From Streptomyces sp. HNM0575 (GTDB taxonomy: Bacteria > Actinomycetota > Actinomycetes > Streptomycetales > Streptomycetaceae), in NCBI RefSeq assembly GCF_012726265.1, contig NZ_JAASAG010000004.1:434001-498000 (forward strand): 64,000 bases of DNA, written 5' to 3'. A program made the translations under genes and the position numbers. Below the pieces are notes generated by a model that searched no databases, was not told the origin of the DNA, and saw only the letters and a list, made by a program, of their open reading frames with translations. Numbering within the stretch: the stretch's first letter is position 1; each line of letters opens with the position of its first letter. Positions 25,195 to 32,372 of the stretch are shown here, piece after piece.

Positions 25195-25700
25195 GGGGCC
25201 TCCCCCGCCTCGCCGCCCTCCGCGTGCCGCGGTCCGTGACCGCGCTTGTAGACCAGCAGCGTCCTGGTGAACTCGATGACGACCTCTCCCGTCTGCTTGT
25301 GGCCGGTGGTGCGCACCGTGACGACGCCCAGGCCCGGCCGCGACGCGGACTCCCTGGCCTTCAGCACGGTGGAGCGCGAGTGGATCGTGTCGCCCTCGAA
25401 GACGGGGCCGGGAAGGGTGATCTCCTCCCAGCCGAGGTTGGCGAAGACGTTCTGCGAGACGTCGGTGACGCTCTGGCCCGCGACGAGGGCCAGGGTGAAG
25501 GCGGAGTTGACGAGCGGCTTCCCGAACTCGGTGCGCCGCGCGTACTCGTGGTCGAAGTGGAGCGGCGCGGTGTTCTGCGTGAGCAGGGTGAACCAGATGT
25601 TGTCCGTCGTGGTCACGGTGCGGCCCAGCGGGTGCTCGAAGACGTCGCCGACCACGAAGTCCTCGTAGAAGCGGCCCTGCCAGCCGGTGTGGGTCGTCAT
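25191..25700 (-). CDS. MaoC-type enoyl-CoA hydratase
   Basis: A 169-residue single hotdog-fold hydratase. TDNIWFTLLTQNTAPLHFDH and EYARRTEFGKPLVNSAFTLA form the MaoC hydratase 2 region with the Asp and His expected for water addition. The N-terminal FYEDFVVGDVFEHPLGRTVT is typical of the mesaconyl-CoA/itaconyl-CoA hydratase branch. It should hydrate an unsaturated dicarboxylyl-CoA to a hydroxyacyl-CoA for the CitE-type lyase. Both ends overlap neighbours by four bases (ATGA with the CoA-transferase, GTGA with the dehydrogenase). Confidence 0.86.
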   Translation of the reverse strand: MTTHTGWQGRFYEDFVVGDVFEHPLGRTVTTTDNIWFTLLTQNTAPLHFDHEYARRTEFGKPLVNSAFTLALVAGQSVTDVSQNVFANLGWEEITLPGPVFEGDTIHSRSTVLKARESASRPGLGVVTVRTTGHKQTGEVVIEFTRTLLVYKRGHGPRHAEGGEAGEAP

Positions 25701-26926
25701 GACTCTCCCTCTGCGGTGTGCCGTTCGGCTGCTGTGTGCAGTTCGGCCAGTACGGAGTCGGTGTGCGCGCCGAGGCCCGGCAGCGCACCTCCCCCGGCGC
25801 TGCGGCCGCCGGGAACGCCGGGCGGCCGCAGGGTGCGGACGGTGCCGTCCGGTGTGCGGGTGTCCATCCAGCGTCCGTCGCGGGCGAGTTCGGAGTGCGA
25901 CGGCAGATCGGCGAGCGCCGTCATCCGGCCCCACGCGATGCCCGCGTCGTCCAGCCGCGCGGTGAGCGTCACCGAGGCGTACGCGGCGAACCGGCCGGCC
26001 AACTCGGCGTCCAGAGCGGCACGGTGTGCGACCCGTTCGGTGTTGGAGCCGAAGCGGGGATCCGTGGCGAGGTGCGCTGCCTCCAGGACTCCGCCGCAGA
26101 GCCGGGCCCATTCGCGTTCGTTCTGCACGGCGATCATCAGCGATGCGCCGTCGGCGGCGGTGAAGGCGCCGTACGGTGCGATCGCGGGGTGCGAAGTCCC
26201 CATCGGCTGGGGGGCGTTGCCTCCGTAGAGGGTGTAGTACAGCGGGTGCGCCATCCATTCGGTGAGCGCGTCGAAGAGCGATACGTGTACGGGCAGCGCC
26301 TCGCCGGTGACGTCGCGGTGCCGGATCGCGGCGAGCACTCCGCTGAAGGCGTAGCTGCCGGCGGCGATGTCGGCGATGGAGATGCCGGTCTTCGCGGGCG
26401 CCGAGGGCGTGCCGGTCAGCGACATCAGGCCCGTCTCTGCCTGTACGAGCGCGTCGTAGGCCTTCTTCGCGGCGAGCGGCCCGTCCGGCGCGTAACCGGA
26501 TATGTGGCAGACGATGAGGGCCGGGTGGCGGCGGTGCAGTGCGTCCGCGTCGAGGCCGAGGCGGGCGAGCGCGGCGGGCGCGAGGTTGGCCACGACGGCG
26601 TCGGCCCGCTCCAGCAGCAGATGCAGATCCTCCACCGCCGCCGGGTCCTTCAGGTCGAGCCGCACGGACTCCTTGCCGCGGTTGAGCCACAGGAACGCGC
26701 TGGAGGTGCCGCCCACCACGTGGTCGTAGTCGCGGGCGAAGTCGCCGCCGTCGGGCCGCTCCACCTTGATCACGCGTGCGCCGAGGTCGGCGAGCTGGCG
26801 GGTGGCGAAGGGCGCGGCGACGGCCTGTTCGACGGCGACGACGGTGACGCCGTCGAGCGGGAGCCGCGCGGTGGGCGCCTGCCCGTCCGCCTCTCCCGCG
26901 GGGCCGTCCGCCGGGCCGCCCGTCAC
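25697..26926 (-). CDS. Class III CoA-transferase (CaiB/BaiF family)
   Basis: A 409-residue family III CoA-transferase, which moves CoA between carboxylic acids through an aspartyl-CoA intermediate. VTVVAVEQAVAAPFATRQLA, DLGARVIKVERPDGGDFARD and FLWLNRGKESVRLDLKDP are the N-terminal family blocks. The catalytic Asp is expected in KTGISIADIAAGSYAFSGVL. ATDPRFGSNTERVAHRAALD is the linker to the small domain. In the cluster it would activate the imported acid, for example with succinyl-CoA. The GTG start at 26926 overlaps the CitE stop (GTGA). Confidence 0.9.
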   Translation of the reverse strand: MTGGPADGPAGEADGQAPTARLPLDGVTVVAVEQAVAAPFATRQLADLGARVIKVERPDGGDFARDYDHVVGGTSSAFLWLNRGKESVRLDLKDPAAVEDLHLLLERADAVVANLAPAALARLGLDADALHRRHPALIVCHISGYAPDGPLAAKKAYDALVQAETGLMSLTGTPSAPAKTGISIADIAAGSYAFSGVLAAIRHRDVTGEALPVHVSLFDALTEWMAHPLYYTLYGGNAPQPMGTSHPAIAPYGAFTAADGASLMIAVQNEREWARLCGGVLEAAHLATDPRFGSNTERVAHRAALDAELAGRFAAYASVTLTARLDDAGIAWGRMTALADLPSHSELARDGRWMDTRTPDGTVRTLRPPGVPGGRSAGGGALPGLGAHTDSVLAELHTAAERHTAEGES

Positions 26927-27978
26927 GGGGCCGCCTCCGCGTTCCGCGGCACGTTCCGCGGGGCATTCCGCGCCCCGTGCTGCTCCCCGCCGGGAAACGC
27001 GTCCCGCCCCACGTCCTGCTGCGGGTCCCGTTGCGCATCCTGCGCGGATGCGTCCCGTTCCGAGTCCCGCTCGGCCTCGCGAAGCAGCGCCTCGGCACGT
27101 ACCACCACGGGACGGTCGACGAACGTCCCGTCACCCAGCCGCACCGCTGCGATCCCGCGGTCGTTCGCGTCCGCGTAGGCGGCCAGGACCTCGCGGGCGC
27201 GGGCGAGTTCACTCTCCGTCGGGGCGAACGCCCGCCGCACGGGCGCGATCTGACGGGGATGGAGCACGGCACGGCCCGTGAAGCCGAGTTCGCGGACCGC
27301 GAGCGAGGACCGCACCAGTCCGTCCTCGTCGTCGAGCGCCGCGTACGGACCGTCCAGCGGCCCCGGCAGCCCGGCGGCGCGCACGGCGAGCACCGACTGC
27401 GAACGCGCGTACAGCAGTTCGCGGCCTTCCACACTCGGACGCACTCCCAGCTCTGCGGCGAGGTCGAGCGTGCCGAACAGCAGCGTCGGCACGCGCGGAC
27501 CGGCGGCGGCGATCTCACCGGAGGCGAGGATCCCGGCCGCGCTCTCCACGACGGGCAGCAGCGACAGCATCGGCGGCCGTCCGTCCGGTCCGGCCTCGCC
27601 CGCGGCCTCGGCGGAGGCGAGCCGCTCGTCGAGGGCCCCGAGCTGCCCGGCCGAGCGGACCTTGGGCACGACCAGCCCGTCGAGGCGGGCCTTCCCGAGC
27701 AGGGACTCGACGACCGCGAGATCCGCCTCCGCCTCGGCGGTGTCCAGTGCGTTGACACGGATGTGGATCCGCGGGGCCCGGCGGGCCGGCCGTCCGGTCC
27801 CGGCGGCAGCCAGACCGATGAGGGCCTCGGCGGTCAGAGCGCGCGCGGTGTCCTTCGCCGTCTCGTCGACGGCGTCCTCGAAATCGACGGCGACGTCGTC
27901 GGCGCCGCTCACCACGGCCTTTCTGATCCGGTCCGGACGGTCGCCGGGGACGAACAGCAGCGTCCGTCCGACCTCCAT
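26923..27978 (-). CDS. CitE-like hydroxyacyl-CoA lyase (HpcH/HpaI family)
   Basis: A 351-residue TIM-barrel lyase of the CitE/citramalyl-CoA lyase group. TLLFVPGDRPDRIRKAVVSG binds CoA, VAVDFEDAVDETAKD carries an acidic metal ligand, RIHIRVNALDT the Arg, and GLVVPKVRSA the conserved Lys. GFTGRAVLHPRQIAPVRRAF closes the core near residue 260. It should cleave a hydroxyacyl-CoA such as citramalyl-CoA or malyl-CoA. The last 48 residues are a repetitive tail of about four-residue units (ARNAPRNVPRNAEAAP at the end), encoded by 12-base repeats around 26939-27070 and absent from standard family members. CAGGGAG lies 6 bases before the ATG. It is the first gene of the operon. Confidence 0.87.
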   Translation of the reverse strand: MEVGRTLLFVPGDRPDRIRKAVVSGADDVAVDFEDAVDETAKDTARALTAEALIGLAAAGTGRPARRAPRIHIRVNALDTAEAEADLAVVESLLGKARLDGLVVPKVRSAGQLGALDERLASAEAAGEAGPDGRPPMLSLLPVVESAAGILASGEIAAAGPRVPTLLFGTLDLAAELGVRPSVEGRELLYARSQSVLAVRAAGLPGPLDGPYAALDDEDGLVRSSLAVRELGFTGRAVLHPRQIAPVRRAFAPTESELARAREVLAAYADANDRGIAAVRLGDGTFVDRPVVVRAEALLREAERDSERDASAQDAQRDPQQDVGRDAFPGGEQHGARNAPRNVPRNAEAAP

Positions 27979-27989
27979 GAGCGCTCCCT

Positions 27990-28065
27990 GTTCCGTGAGG
28001 TGGAACACGTACCGGCTGACGGTACGATCGCCCTTACCCTCATGAGGGCGCTCACGTACTGTCAA
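27990..28065. promoter_or_regulatory. Divergent control region between citE-like and iclR-type genes
   Basis: The 141-base gap holds three inverted repeats. GTTCC-N7-GGAAC lies at 27990-28006. CGTACCG-GCTGA-CGGTACG, perfect, lies at 28008-28026. The palindrome CCCTCATGAGGG lies at 28037-28048. Leftward, TTGACA (complement of 28060-28065) is a perfect -35, but the sequence 17 bases further is a poor -10, which suggests an activator is needed. IclR-type regulators bind such repeats. Confidence 0.55.
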
Positions 28066-28119
28066 GGGGCGTGCAGCCGTGATCCGGAACCGTTACCCGG
28101 CCAAGGGGGAAGTCCATCG

Positions 28120-28914
28120 ATGCCCAACCCAGGCGGCGGGATGCGCGCGGTCATCACAACTCTGCGCGTTCTGGAGACAGTTGCTGAGCTGCAACCCGTC
28201 GGCGTCTCGGCCATCGCGAGAGCGACGGCGATCCCCAAGTCGTCCGTCCACCGCTGCCTGCTCACGCTGCGCGAAGCGGAATGGCTCACCACGTCCAGTA
28301 CCGATGGCACGCGCTGGGTGCTCACCGGTCGCGCGCTGTCCGTCGGAATCCACGCGCAGGCCGAACTCGGCCTGCGCGAGGCGGCGTTGCCGACCATGCG
28401 GCAGCTGCGGGACGAGACCCACGAGACCATCCACCTCTCCAGCTACGGCTCCGATCACGACCTGGTCGTGATCGACCGCATGGACAGCGACGAACCGGTG
28501 CGCACATGGGTGCACTTGGGAGCGCGGGTGCCGCTGCACGCGAGTTGCAGCGGCCGGGCGATCCTCGCCCGCCTGCCCGACGCGGAGGTGGAGCGGCTGC
28601 TCGGCCGGGCGGCCGGAAAGAGCGGCGAGGGCGGCGAGTTGGAGCGCTTCTCGGAGACGACCCCCGTGGACCTGGCAGCCGTACTCGACGACCTGGGCCG
28701 GGTGCGCGAGCGGGGTTACGCGACGAACGACTGCGCCTGGCGCCCGGGCGTGGGCGCCGTCGGCGCGGCGCTGGTGGATCCGCGGGGGCGGCCGGTCGGC
28801 GCGCTCGCGATCTCCGTGCCGGTGCAGCGCTACGACGCGGAACGGGCCGGCCGCCTCGGCCCGCTGGCCGCCGACGCGGCCCGCCGCGTCAGCGCCGGGC
28901 TGCCCCCGGCCTGA
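28120..28914 (+). CDS. IclR family transcriptional regulator
   Basis: A 264-residue regulator. The N-terminal winged helix (about residues 8-68) reads GVSAIARATAIPKSSVHRCL, followed by the wing WLTTSSTDGTRWVLTGRAL. The C-terminal IclR effector domain includes PLHASCSGRAILARLP and GYATNDCAWRPGVGAVGAAL. IclR regulators bind small organic acids, which fits control of the divergent CoA-transferase/lyase/TRAP operon. The ATG at 28120 is set by family length; AAGGGGGAAG lies 8 bases ahead. A 21-base tandem repeat begins at its stop codon. Confidence 0.9.
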   Translation: MPNPGGGMRAVITTLRVLETVAELQPVGVSAIARATAIPKSSVHRCLLTLREAEWLTTSSTDGTRWVLTGRALSVGIHAQAELGLREAALPTMRQLRDETHETIHLSSYGSDHDLVVIDRMDSDEPVRTWVHLGARVPLHASCSGRAILARLPDAEVERLLGRAAGKSGEGGELERFSETTPVDLAAVLDDLGRVRERGYATNDCAWRPGVGAVGAALVDPRGRPVGALAISVPVQRYDAERAGRLGPLAADAARRVSAGLPPA

Positions 28915-28974
28915 GCGCGGACTCCCATGGACTGAGCGCGGACTCCCACGATCTGAGCACCGGGCTCCCACGGT
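28911..28974 (+). repeat. Three 21-22-base tandem repeats over the iclR-type stop codon
   Basis: Units begin CTGAGCGCGGACTCCCA at 28911 and 28932, with a diverged third copy at 28953 and a partial fourth. The stop codon of the IclR-type gene is the TGA of the first unit, so each further unit carries another TGA. Confidence 0.7.
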
Positions 28975-29067
28975 CTGAACCGGCGCCATCCGCCAAGTCG
29001 GCGCGCTCTCCTGCCGGTTCACGGGCCCGGGGACCGGCAGGAGCGGGACGAAAGATTTCCCCGTTTC

Positions 29068-29098
29068 TATTGTCTAGACCAATGGACGGCGCTAGCGT
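29068..29098 (+). promoter_or_regulatory. Chitinase promoter with DasR-like site (dre)
   Basis: TATTGTCTAGACCAAT (29068-29083) matches the DasR-responsive element AGTGGTCTAGACCACT around the TCTAGACCA core. It overlaps a -35 (TTGTCT, 29070-29075), which is followed after exactly 17 bases by the -10 TAGCGT (29093-29098). DasR represses chitin and GlcNAc genes in streptomycetes until amino-sugar phosphates accumulate, so repression by covering the -35 is expected. Confidence 0.7.
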
Positions 29099-29162
29099 GC
29101 TGAGGCGCCTGAAACAAGGCCGCAATCTTCAACACCCCCACCCCCCACGATGGGAGCTTGTC

Positions 29163-30179
29163 GTGCGCCCACACCTGACACAGCGTCGCAAGATCGCGCT
29201 CGGGACCGCATCCGTGCTCGCGGTCGCCGGAGCGGTCGGCATCGGCTTCTCCGCACAGGCCGGCAACGTCGACCAGCACGCGAGGGCCGCCGCCCCCAGC
29301 GGGCTGAACGGCCCGTACCTCTACACCGGCGCCGGAAAGGTGCCGGAGGCCGCCCAGTTCATGAAGGACACCGGCAACAAGCAGCTGACGCTCGCCTTCA
29401 TCCTGGCCAAGGGAGGCTGTGAGCCGGCGTGGGACGGACAGCGCCCGCTCACCGGCGGCGAGGACGAGAAGACGATCAAGGCGGTGCAGGACGCGGGCGG
29501 GGACGTCACCCCGTCCATCGGCGGCTACAACGGCTCCAAGCTGGGTGAATCGTGCGGCAGCGCCGAGGAGTTGGCCGGCGCGTACCAGAAGATCATCGAC
29601 GCCTACAAGCTCAAGTCGATCGACATCGACATCGAGGCGAACGAGTTCGAGATGCCCAACGTGCGGCAGAAGGTCGTCGACGCCCTCAAGATCGTCAAGG
29701 ACAAGAACAAGGACGTCAAGGTCTATCTCACCTTCCCGACCCTTGAGGAGGCCCCGACCGACAACGGCAAGGACCTGATCAAGAAGGGCGCCGCCGCCGG
29801 TCTCGACGTCGACGGCTGGACGGTCATGCCCTTCGACTTCGGACACGGCGACCAGGACATGGCCAAGGCCACCCAGACCGCCGTGGACGGGCTCGCCAAG
29901 ATCGTGGCCGACGAATACAAGATCGACCAGGAGAAGGCGTACAGCAAGGTCGGCTTCTCTTCGATGAACGGCAAGACCGACCAGCCCAACGAGGCCATCT
30001 CACCGGCGGACTTCCAGAAGATGGTCGACTTCGCCACGGAGAAGCACCTGGCGCGCGTCAGCTTCTGGTCCGCCAACCGCGACCGCCCGTGCTCCAGCGG
30101 CGACGGCAACGACTCGTGCAGCGGAATCGACCAGAAGGAATGGGAGTTCTCCAAGATCGTGGCCGGTTACAAGGGCTAG
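29163..30179 (+). CDS. Secreted chitinase, glycoside hydrolase family 18
   Basis: A 338-residue GH18 enzyme that hydrolyses beta-1,4-linked N-acetylglucosamine. The first 40 residues form a signal peptide (basic start RPHLTQRRK, hydrophobic core, cleavage likely after ARAAA). The catalytic motif is LKSIDIDIEANEFEM, matching DxxDxDxE with the Glu acid/base. VTPSIGGYNG is the preceding strand motif, and KVYLTFPTL and WTVMPFDFG shape the substrate cleft. There is no carbohydrate-binding module. The start is GTG 29163; the ribosome-binding site is GGGAG. A DasR-like site overlaps its promoter. Confidence 0.9.
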   Translation: MRPHLTQRRKIALGTASVLAVAGAVGIGFSAQAGNVDQHARAAAPSGLNGPYLYTGAGKVPEAAQFMKDTGNKQLTLAFILAKGGCEPAWDGQRPLTGGEDEKTIKAVQDAGGDVTPSIGGYNGSKLGESCGSAEELAGAYQKIIDAYKLKSIDIDIEANEFEMPNVRQKVVDALKIVKDKNKDVKVYLTFPTLEEAPTDNGKDLIKKGAAAGLDVDGWTVMPFDFGHGDQDMAKATQTAVDGLAKIVADEYKIDQEKAYSKVGFSSMNGKTDQPNEAISPADFQKMVDFATEKHLARVSFWSANRDRPCSSGDGNDSCSGIDQKEWEFSKIVAGYKG

Positions 30180-30187
30180 GCCCCTGC

Positions 30188-30242
30188 CCCGTGTGGTGAG
30201 GCGGACGGGCGGCGCGGCTGCCCGGCTCCGTCTCACCACGGG
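30188..30242 (+). terminator. Long stem-loop after the chitinase gene
   Basis: Bases 30188-30205 pair with 30227-30242, allowing a 2-base bulge and one mismatch, to give about 15 base pairs. The loop contains a smaller CGGGC/GCCCG hairpin. It begins 9 bases after the stop codon. Confidence 0.7.
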
Positions 30243-30297
30243 CGCCGCGGACATGGCCGCTCACGTGCGGCACGGGCCGTACGGGCCGGCCGGGACC

Positions 30298-30720
30298 TCA
30301 CCCCAGGAAGCTCAGCCTGACCCGGCGGTGGGGGTTGTCGCCGTTGGTGTCGACGAGGCACACCGACTGCCAGGTGCCCAGCTCCAGCGAGCCGCCGATG
30401 ACGGGCAGCGTGGCGTGCGGCGGTACGAGCGCGGGCAGCACGTGATCCCTGCCGTGTCCCGGGCTGCCGTGCCGGTGGCGCCAGCGGTCGTCCGCGGGGA
30501 GCAGTTCGCGGAGCGCGGCGAGGAGGTCGTCGTCGCTGCCCGCGCCGGTCTCCAGTACGGCGATGCCCGCGGTGGCGTGCGGGACGAAGACGTTGAGCAG
30601 GCCGTCCCTTCCCTGCGCCGCTCCCGACAGGAAGGACTCGCAGTCGCGGGTGAGGTCGGTGACGCTCTCGCCGGAGCCGGTGGTGATGTGCAGGACGTGG
30701 GTCTGAAGCGCGTCGGTCAT
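30298..30720 (-). CDS. YjbQ family protein (UPF0047)
   Basis: A 140-residue YjbQ-like protein. The conserved blocks are NVFVPHATAGIAVLETG, RHRHGSPGHGRDHVLPALVP and LGTWQSVCLVDTNGDNPHRR. The His residues and the Glu of the first block cluster at the trimer interface in known structures and bind metal. Some members have weak thiamine-phosphate synthase activity, but the physiological function is unsettled. The start at ATG 30720 follows GGATGGAGGGATG. It stands alone, convergent with the chitinase gene. Confidence 0.88.
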   Translation of the reverse strand: MTDALQTHVLHITTGSGESVTDLTRDCESFLSGAAQGRDGLLNVFVPHATAGIAVLETGAGSDDDLLAALRELLPADDRWRHRHGSPGHGRDHVLPALVPPHATLPVIGGSLELGTWQSVCLVDTNGDNPHRRVRLSFLG

Positions 30721-30922
30721 CCCTCCATCCTCCATGCGCCGCCGGCCGGGGCGCGTCTCCGGTGCGCCTCCCCGGCTTCCCGGCTTCCCGGCTTTCCTGC
30801 GTCCCGGTATCGCGTCGGCCGGGCCCGGCGGGAGCCCGTCCGAGCCGAACAGCGAGACGACCGCTCACCCGTAAGCGTGGCCGCGTGGCATTCCGCGCCC
30901 CGGTCACGGTGGGTCGGGTGAT

Positions 30923-30939
30923 GCTTGCGGTGCGCAAGC
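30923..30939. repeat. 17-base inverted repeat
   Basis: GCTTGCG-GTG-CGCAAGC, perfect 7-base arms with a 3-base spacer. It lies 91 bases upstream of the 19-codon reading frame and about 200 bases upstream of the yjbQ start on the other strand. Operator-like in size; the protein that reads it is unknown. Confidence 0.45.
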
Positions 30940-31030
30940 GGGGCCACGGTCCACGCGGGCGTCCCCGGCCCAACGTCCCATGGGCGCCGGGGAGTTGTCC
31001 CATTCTGAAACACCGAGGAGTACGCACCAC

Positions 31031-31090
31031 ATGAACGTCATCACCAACGCGCTGGCCTGTCTCGCCCACTTTGTCGGCTGGCTCGTCTGA
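31031..31090 (+). CDS. Possible 19-residue peptide
   Basis: ATG AAC GTC ... TGA encodes MNVITNALACLAHFVGWLV, a hydrophobic peptide long enough for one short membrane-associated helix, with a single Cys and His. GAGGAG lies 10 bases ahead of the ATG, and a strong stem-loop begins 13 bases after the stop. Start signal, stop and terminator-like structure together make a short transcription unit plausible. It could be a membrane peptide, a leader peptide or chance. I do not recognise a family. Confidence 0.4.
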   Translation: MNVITNALACLAHFVGWLV

Positions 31091-31102
31091 CGTCGTCCCA
31101 CT

Positions 31103-31140
31103 CGGCGCCGCTCCCCGTATCGCACGGCGGGGCGGCGCCG
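31103..31140 (+). terminator. Strong stem-loop after the 19-codon frame
   Basis: CGGCGCCG plus CCCCG (31103-31117, with a 2-base bulge) pairs with CGGGG plus CGGCGCCG (31128-31140), about 13 base pairs around a 10-base loop. It lies 36 bases before the stop codon of the convergent lacI-type gene and could serve both. Confidence 0.6.
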
Positions 31141-31175
31141 TCTCGTTGCGCAAGTGCGGGCCGCACCTCTCCACT

Positions 31176-32231
31176 TCAGGCGCGCGCGGCGATGCTGGAG
31201 CGGCGGACGACGAGTTCGGGCTGGAGCACGATCCGCTGGTGCTCGTGTCCTGACGCCTCCTCACCCGTCTCCTCGATGAGCAGATCCGCGGCCGCGCGGC
31301 CCATACGGAACGCGGGCTGCCGTACCGATGTCAGCGGCACCGCGGCCGCCGCGGCGAACTCGATGTCGTCATAGCCCACGAGCGCCATCTCCCCCGGCAC
31401 GGACACCCCCGCCCCGTAGAGCGCCTGGAGCACCCCGAGCGCCAGCAGATCGTTCGCGCAGAACACCGCCGTGGGACGCGGCGACATCCCCAGCAGGCGC
31501 GCACCCGCGTCCCGCCCGGCCGCCACGTCCAGCCGCTCCGCCTCCACCAGGCGCAGGGCGCTCCCCCCGTGCCCCGTACGGGAGGTGGCTGCGTCCTCCC
31601 ACAGTCCCGCCTCGCGCAGCGCGTTGACGACTCCGGTGTGCCGGTCCTGGCACTGGGTGAGGTGCATCGGGCCGCTGACGTAGACGATGCCGTCGTGGCC
31701 CTGCTGGAGGAGGTGGCGGGCGGCGAGTTCACCGCCGAGGACGTCGTCGACGGAGACCGAGCAGCCCTCGGCGCTGGGCAGTACGCGGTCGACCGAGACG
31801 TAGGCGATGCCGTGGCGCTGGAACGCGGCGAGGTTGCCGCCGCTGGTGTCGGCCGGGGTGACGAGAACGCCGCGGACCCGCTGCTCGGCGAAGAGCGAGA
31901 GGTACTCCGCCTCTTCGGACGGGTTCTGCGCGCTGTTGCACAGCATCACGCCGAGGCCCGCCTCGCGGGCCGCGCGCTCGGCGCCCCCTGCGACGTCCAC
32001 GAAGAACGGGTTCGCCATGTCCAGCACCAGCAGCGCGATGATCCGGCTCCGCCCGGCCCGCAGCTGGCGCGCCGACTCGCTGCGTACGTAGCCGAGTTGA
32101 CGTATCGCGGAGCGGACCTTGTCGCGTGTGGCGGAAGAGACCGCCTGGGGCCGGTTGATGACGTTCGAGACCGTGCCGACCGAGACCCCGGCCGCCCGCG
32201 CCACGTCCTTGATGCCCACCATTTCTGCCAC
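31176..32231 (-). CDS. LacI family repressor of the rhamnose locus
   Basis: A 351-residue LacI/GalR regulator. The helix-turn-helix is IKDVARAAGVSVGTVSNVIN (residues 7-26), and the hinge helix is SESARQLRAGRSR. The effector domain has the periplasmic-binding-protein fold, with LDMANPFFVDVAGGAERAAR and FCANDLLALGVLQALYGAGV. It ends the leftward rhaTPQS operon. The matching operator is probably the palindrome TGAAACGTTTCA at 41166 and its variants at 37452 and 37591, so the inducer is likely L-rhamnose or a downstream intermediate. The GTG start at 32231 lies 6 bases past the rhaM remnant; ATG 32222 is an alternative. Confidence 0.88.
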   Translation of the reverse strand: MAEMVGIKDVARAAGVSVGTVSNVINRPQAVSSATRDKVRSAIRQLGYVRSESARQLRAGRSRIIALLVLDMANPFFVDVAGGAERAAREAGLGVMLCNSAQNPSEEAEYLSLFAEQRVRGVLVTPADTSGGNLAAFQRHGIAYVSVDRVLPSAEGCSVSVDDVLGGELAARHLLQQGHDGIVYVSGPMHLTQCQDRHTGVVNALREAGLWEDAATSRTGHGGSALRLVEAERLDVAAGRDAGARLLGMSPRPTAVFCANDLLALGVLQALYGAGVSVPGEMALVGYDDIEFAAAAAVPLTSVRQPAFRMGRAAADLLIEETGEEASGHEHQRIVLQPELVVRRSSIAARA

Positions 32232-32237
32232 GAGCGC

Positions 32238-32357
32238 TCATGCTACGCAGCGGCCGGCGCCGTGCGCGCGGGCGGCTGACGCCGGTCCCGAGTGCCGCTC
32301 CCGGTGCCCGGCCGCCCGGTCGGCGCGGACCTTCAGCAGGAAGCAGACACGCTGCAC
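32238..32357 (-). pseudogene. rhaM: Remnant of L-rhamnose mutarotase gene rhaM
   Basis: A 39-codon frame starting 15 bases after the rhaS stop codon, with GGGAG 7 bases ahead of the GTG. Its first 22 residues, in two pieces VQRVCFLLKVRADR and AAGHRERH, align without gaps to the start of RhaM, which normally reads MQRVCFLLKVR-DR---YRERH and continues for about 105 residues. In E. coli numbering the active-site Tyr18 is His here and His22 is kept. After residue 22 similarity ends and the frame stops at 32238. About 80 residues, including the remaining active site, are gone. Mutarotase interconverts the alpha and beta anomers of L-rhamnose. Confidence 0.72.
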
Positions 32358-32372
32358 CGTCCGTCTCCCTTC

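Noticed and set aside
18522..28914. Methylcitrate cycle (propionate) cluster because of the MmgE/PrpD gene
   Set aside because: No methylcitrate synthase or methylisocitrate lyase is present; CoA-transferase, MaoC and CitE fit dicarboxylate degradation better.
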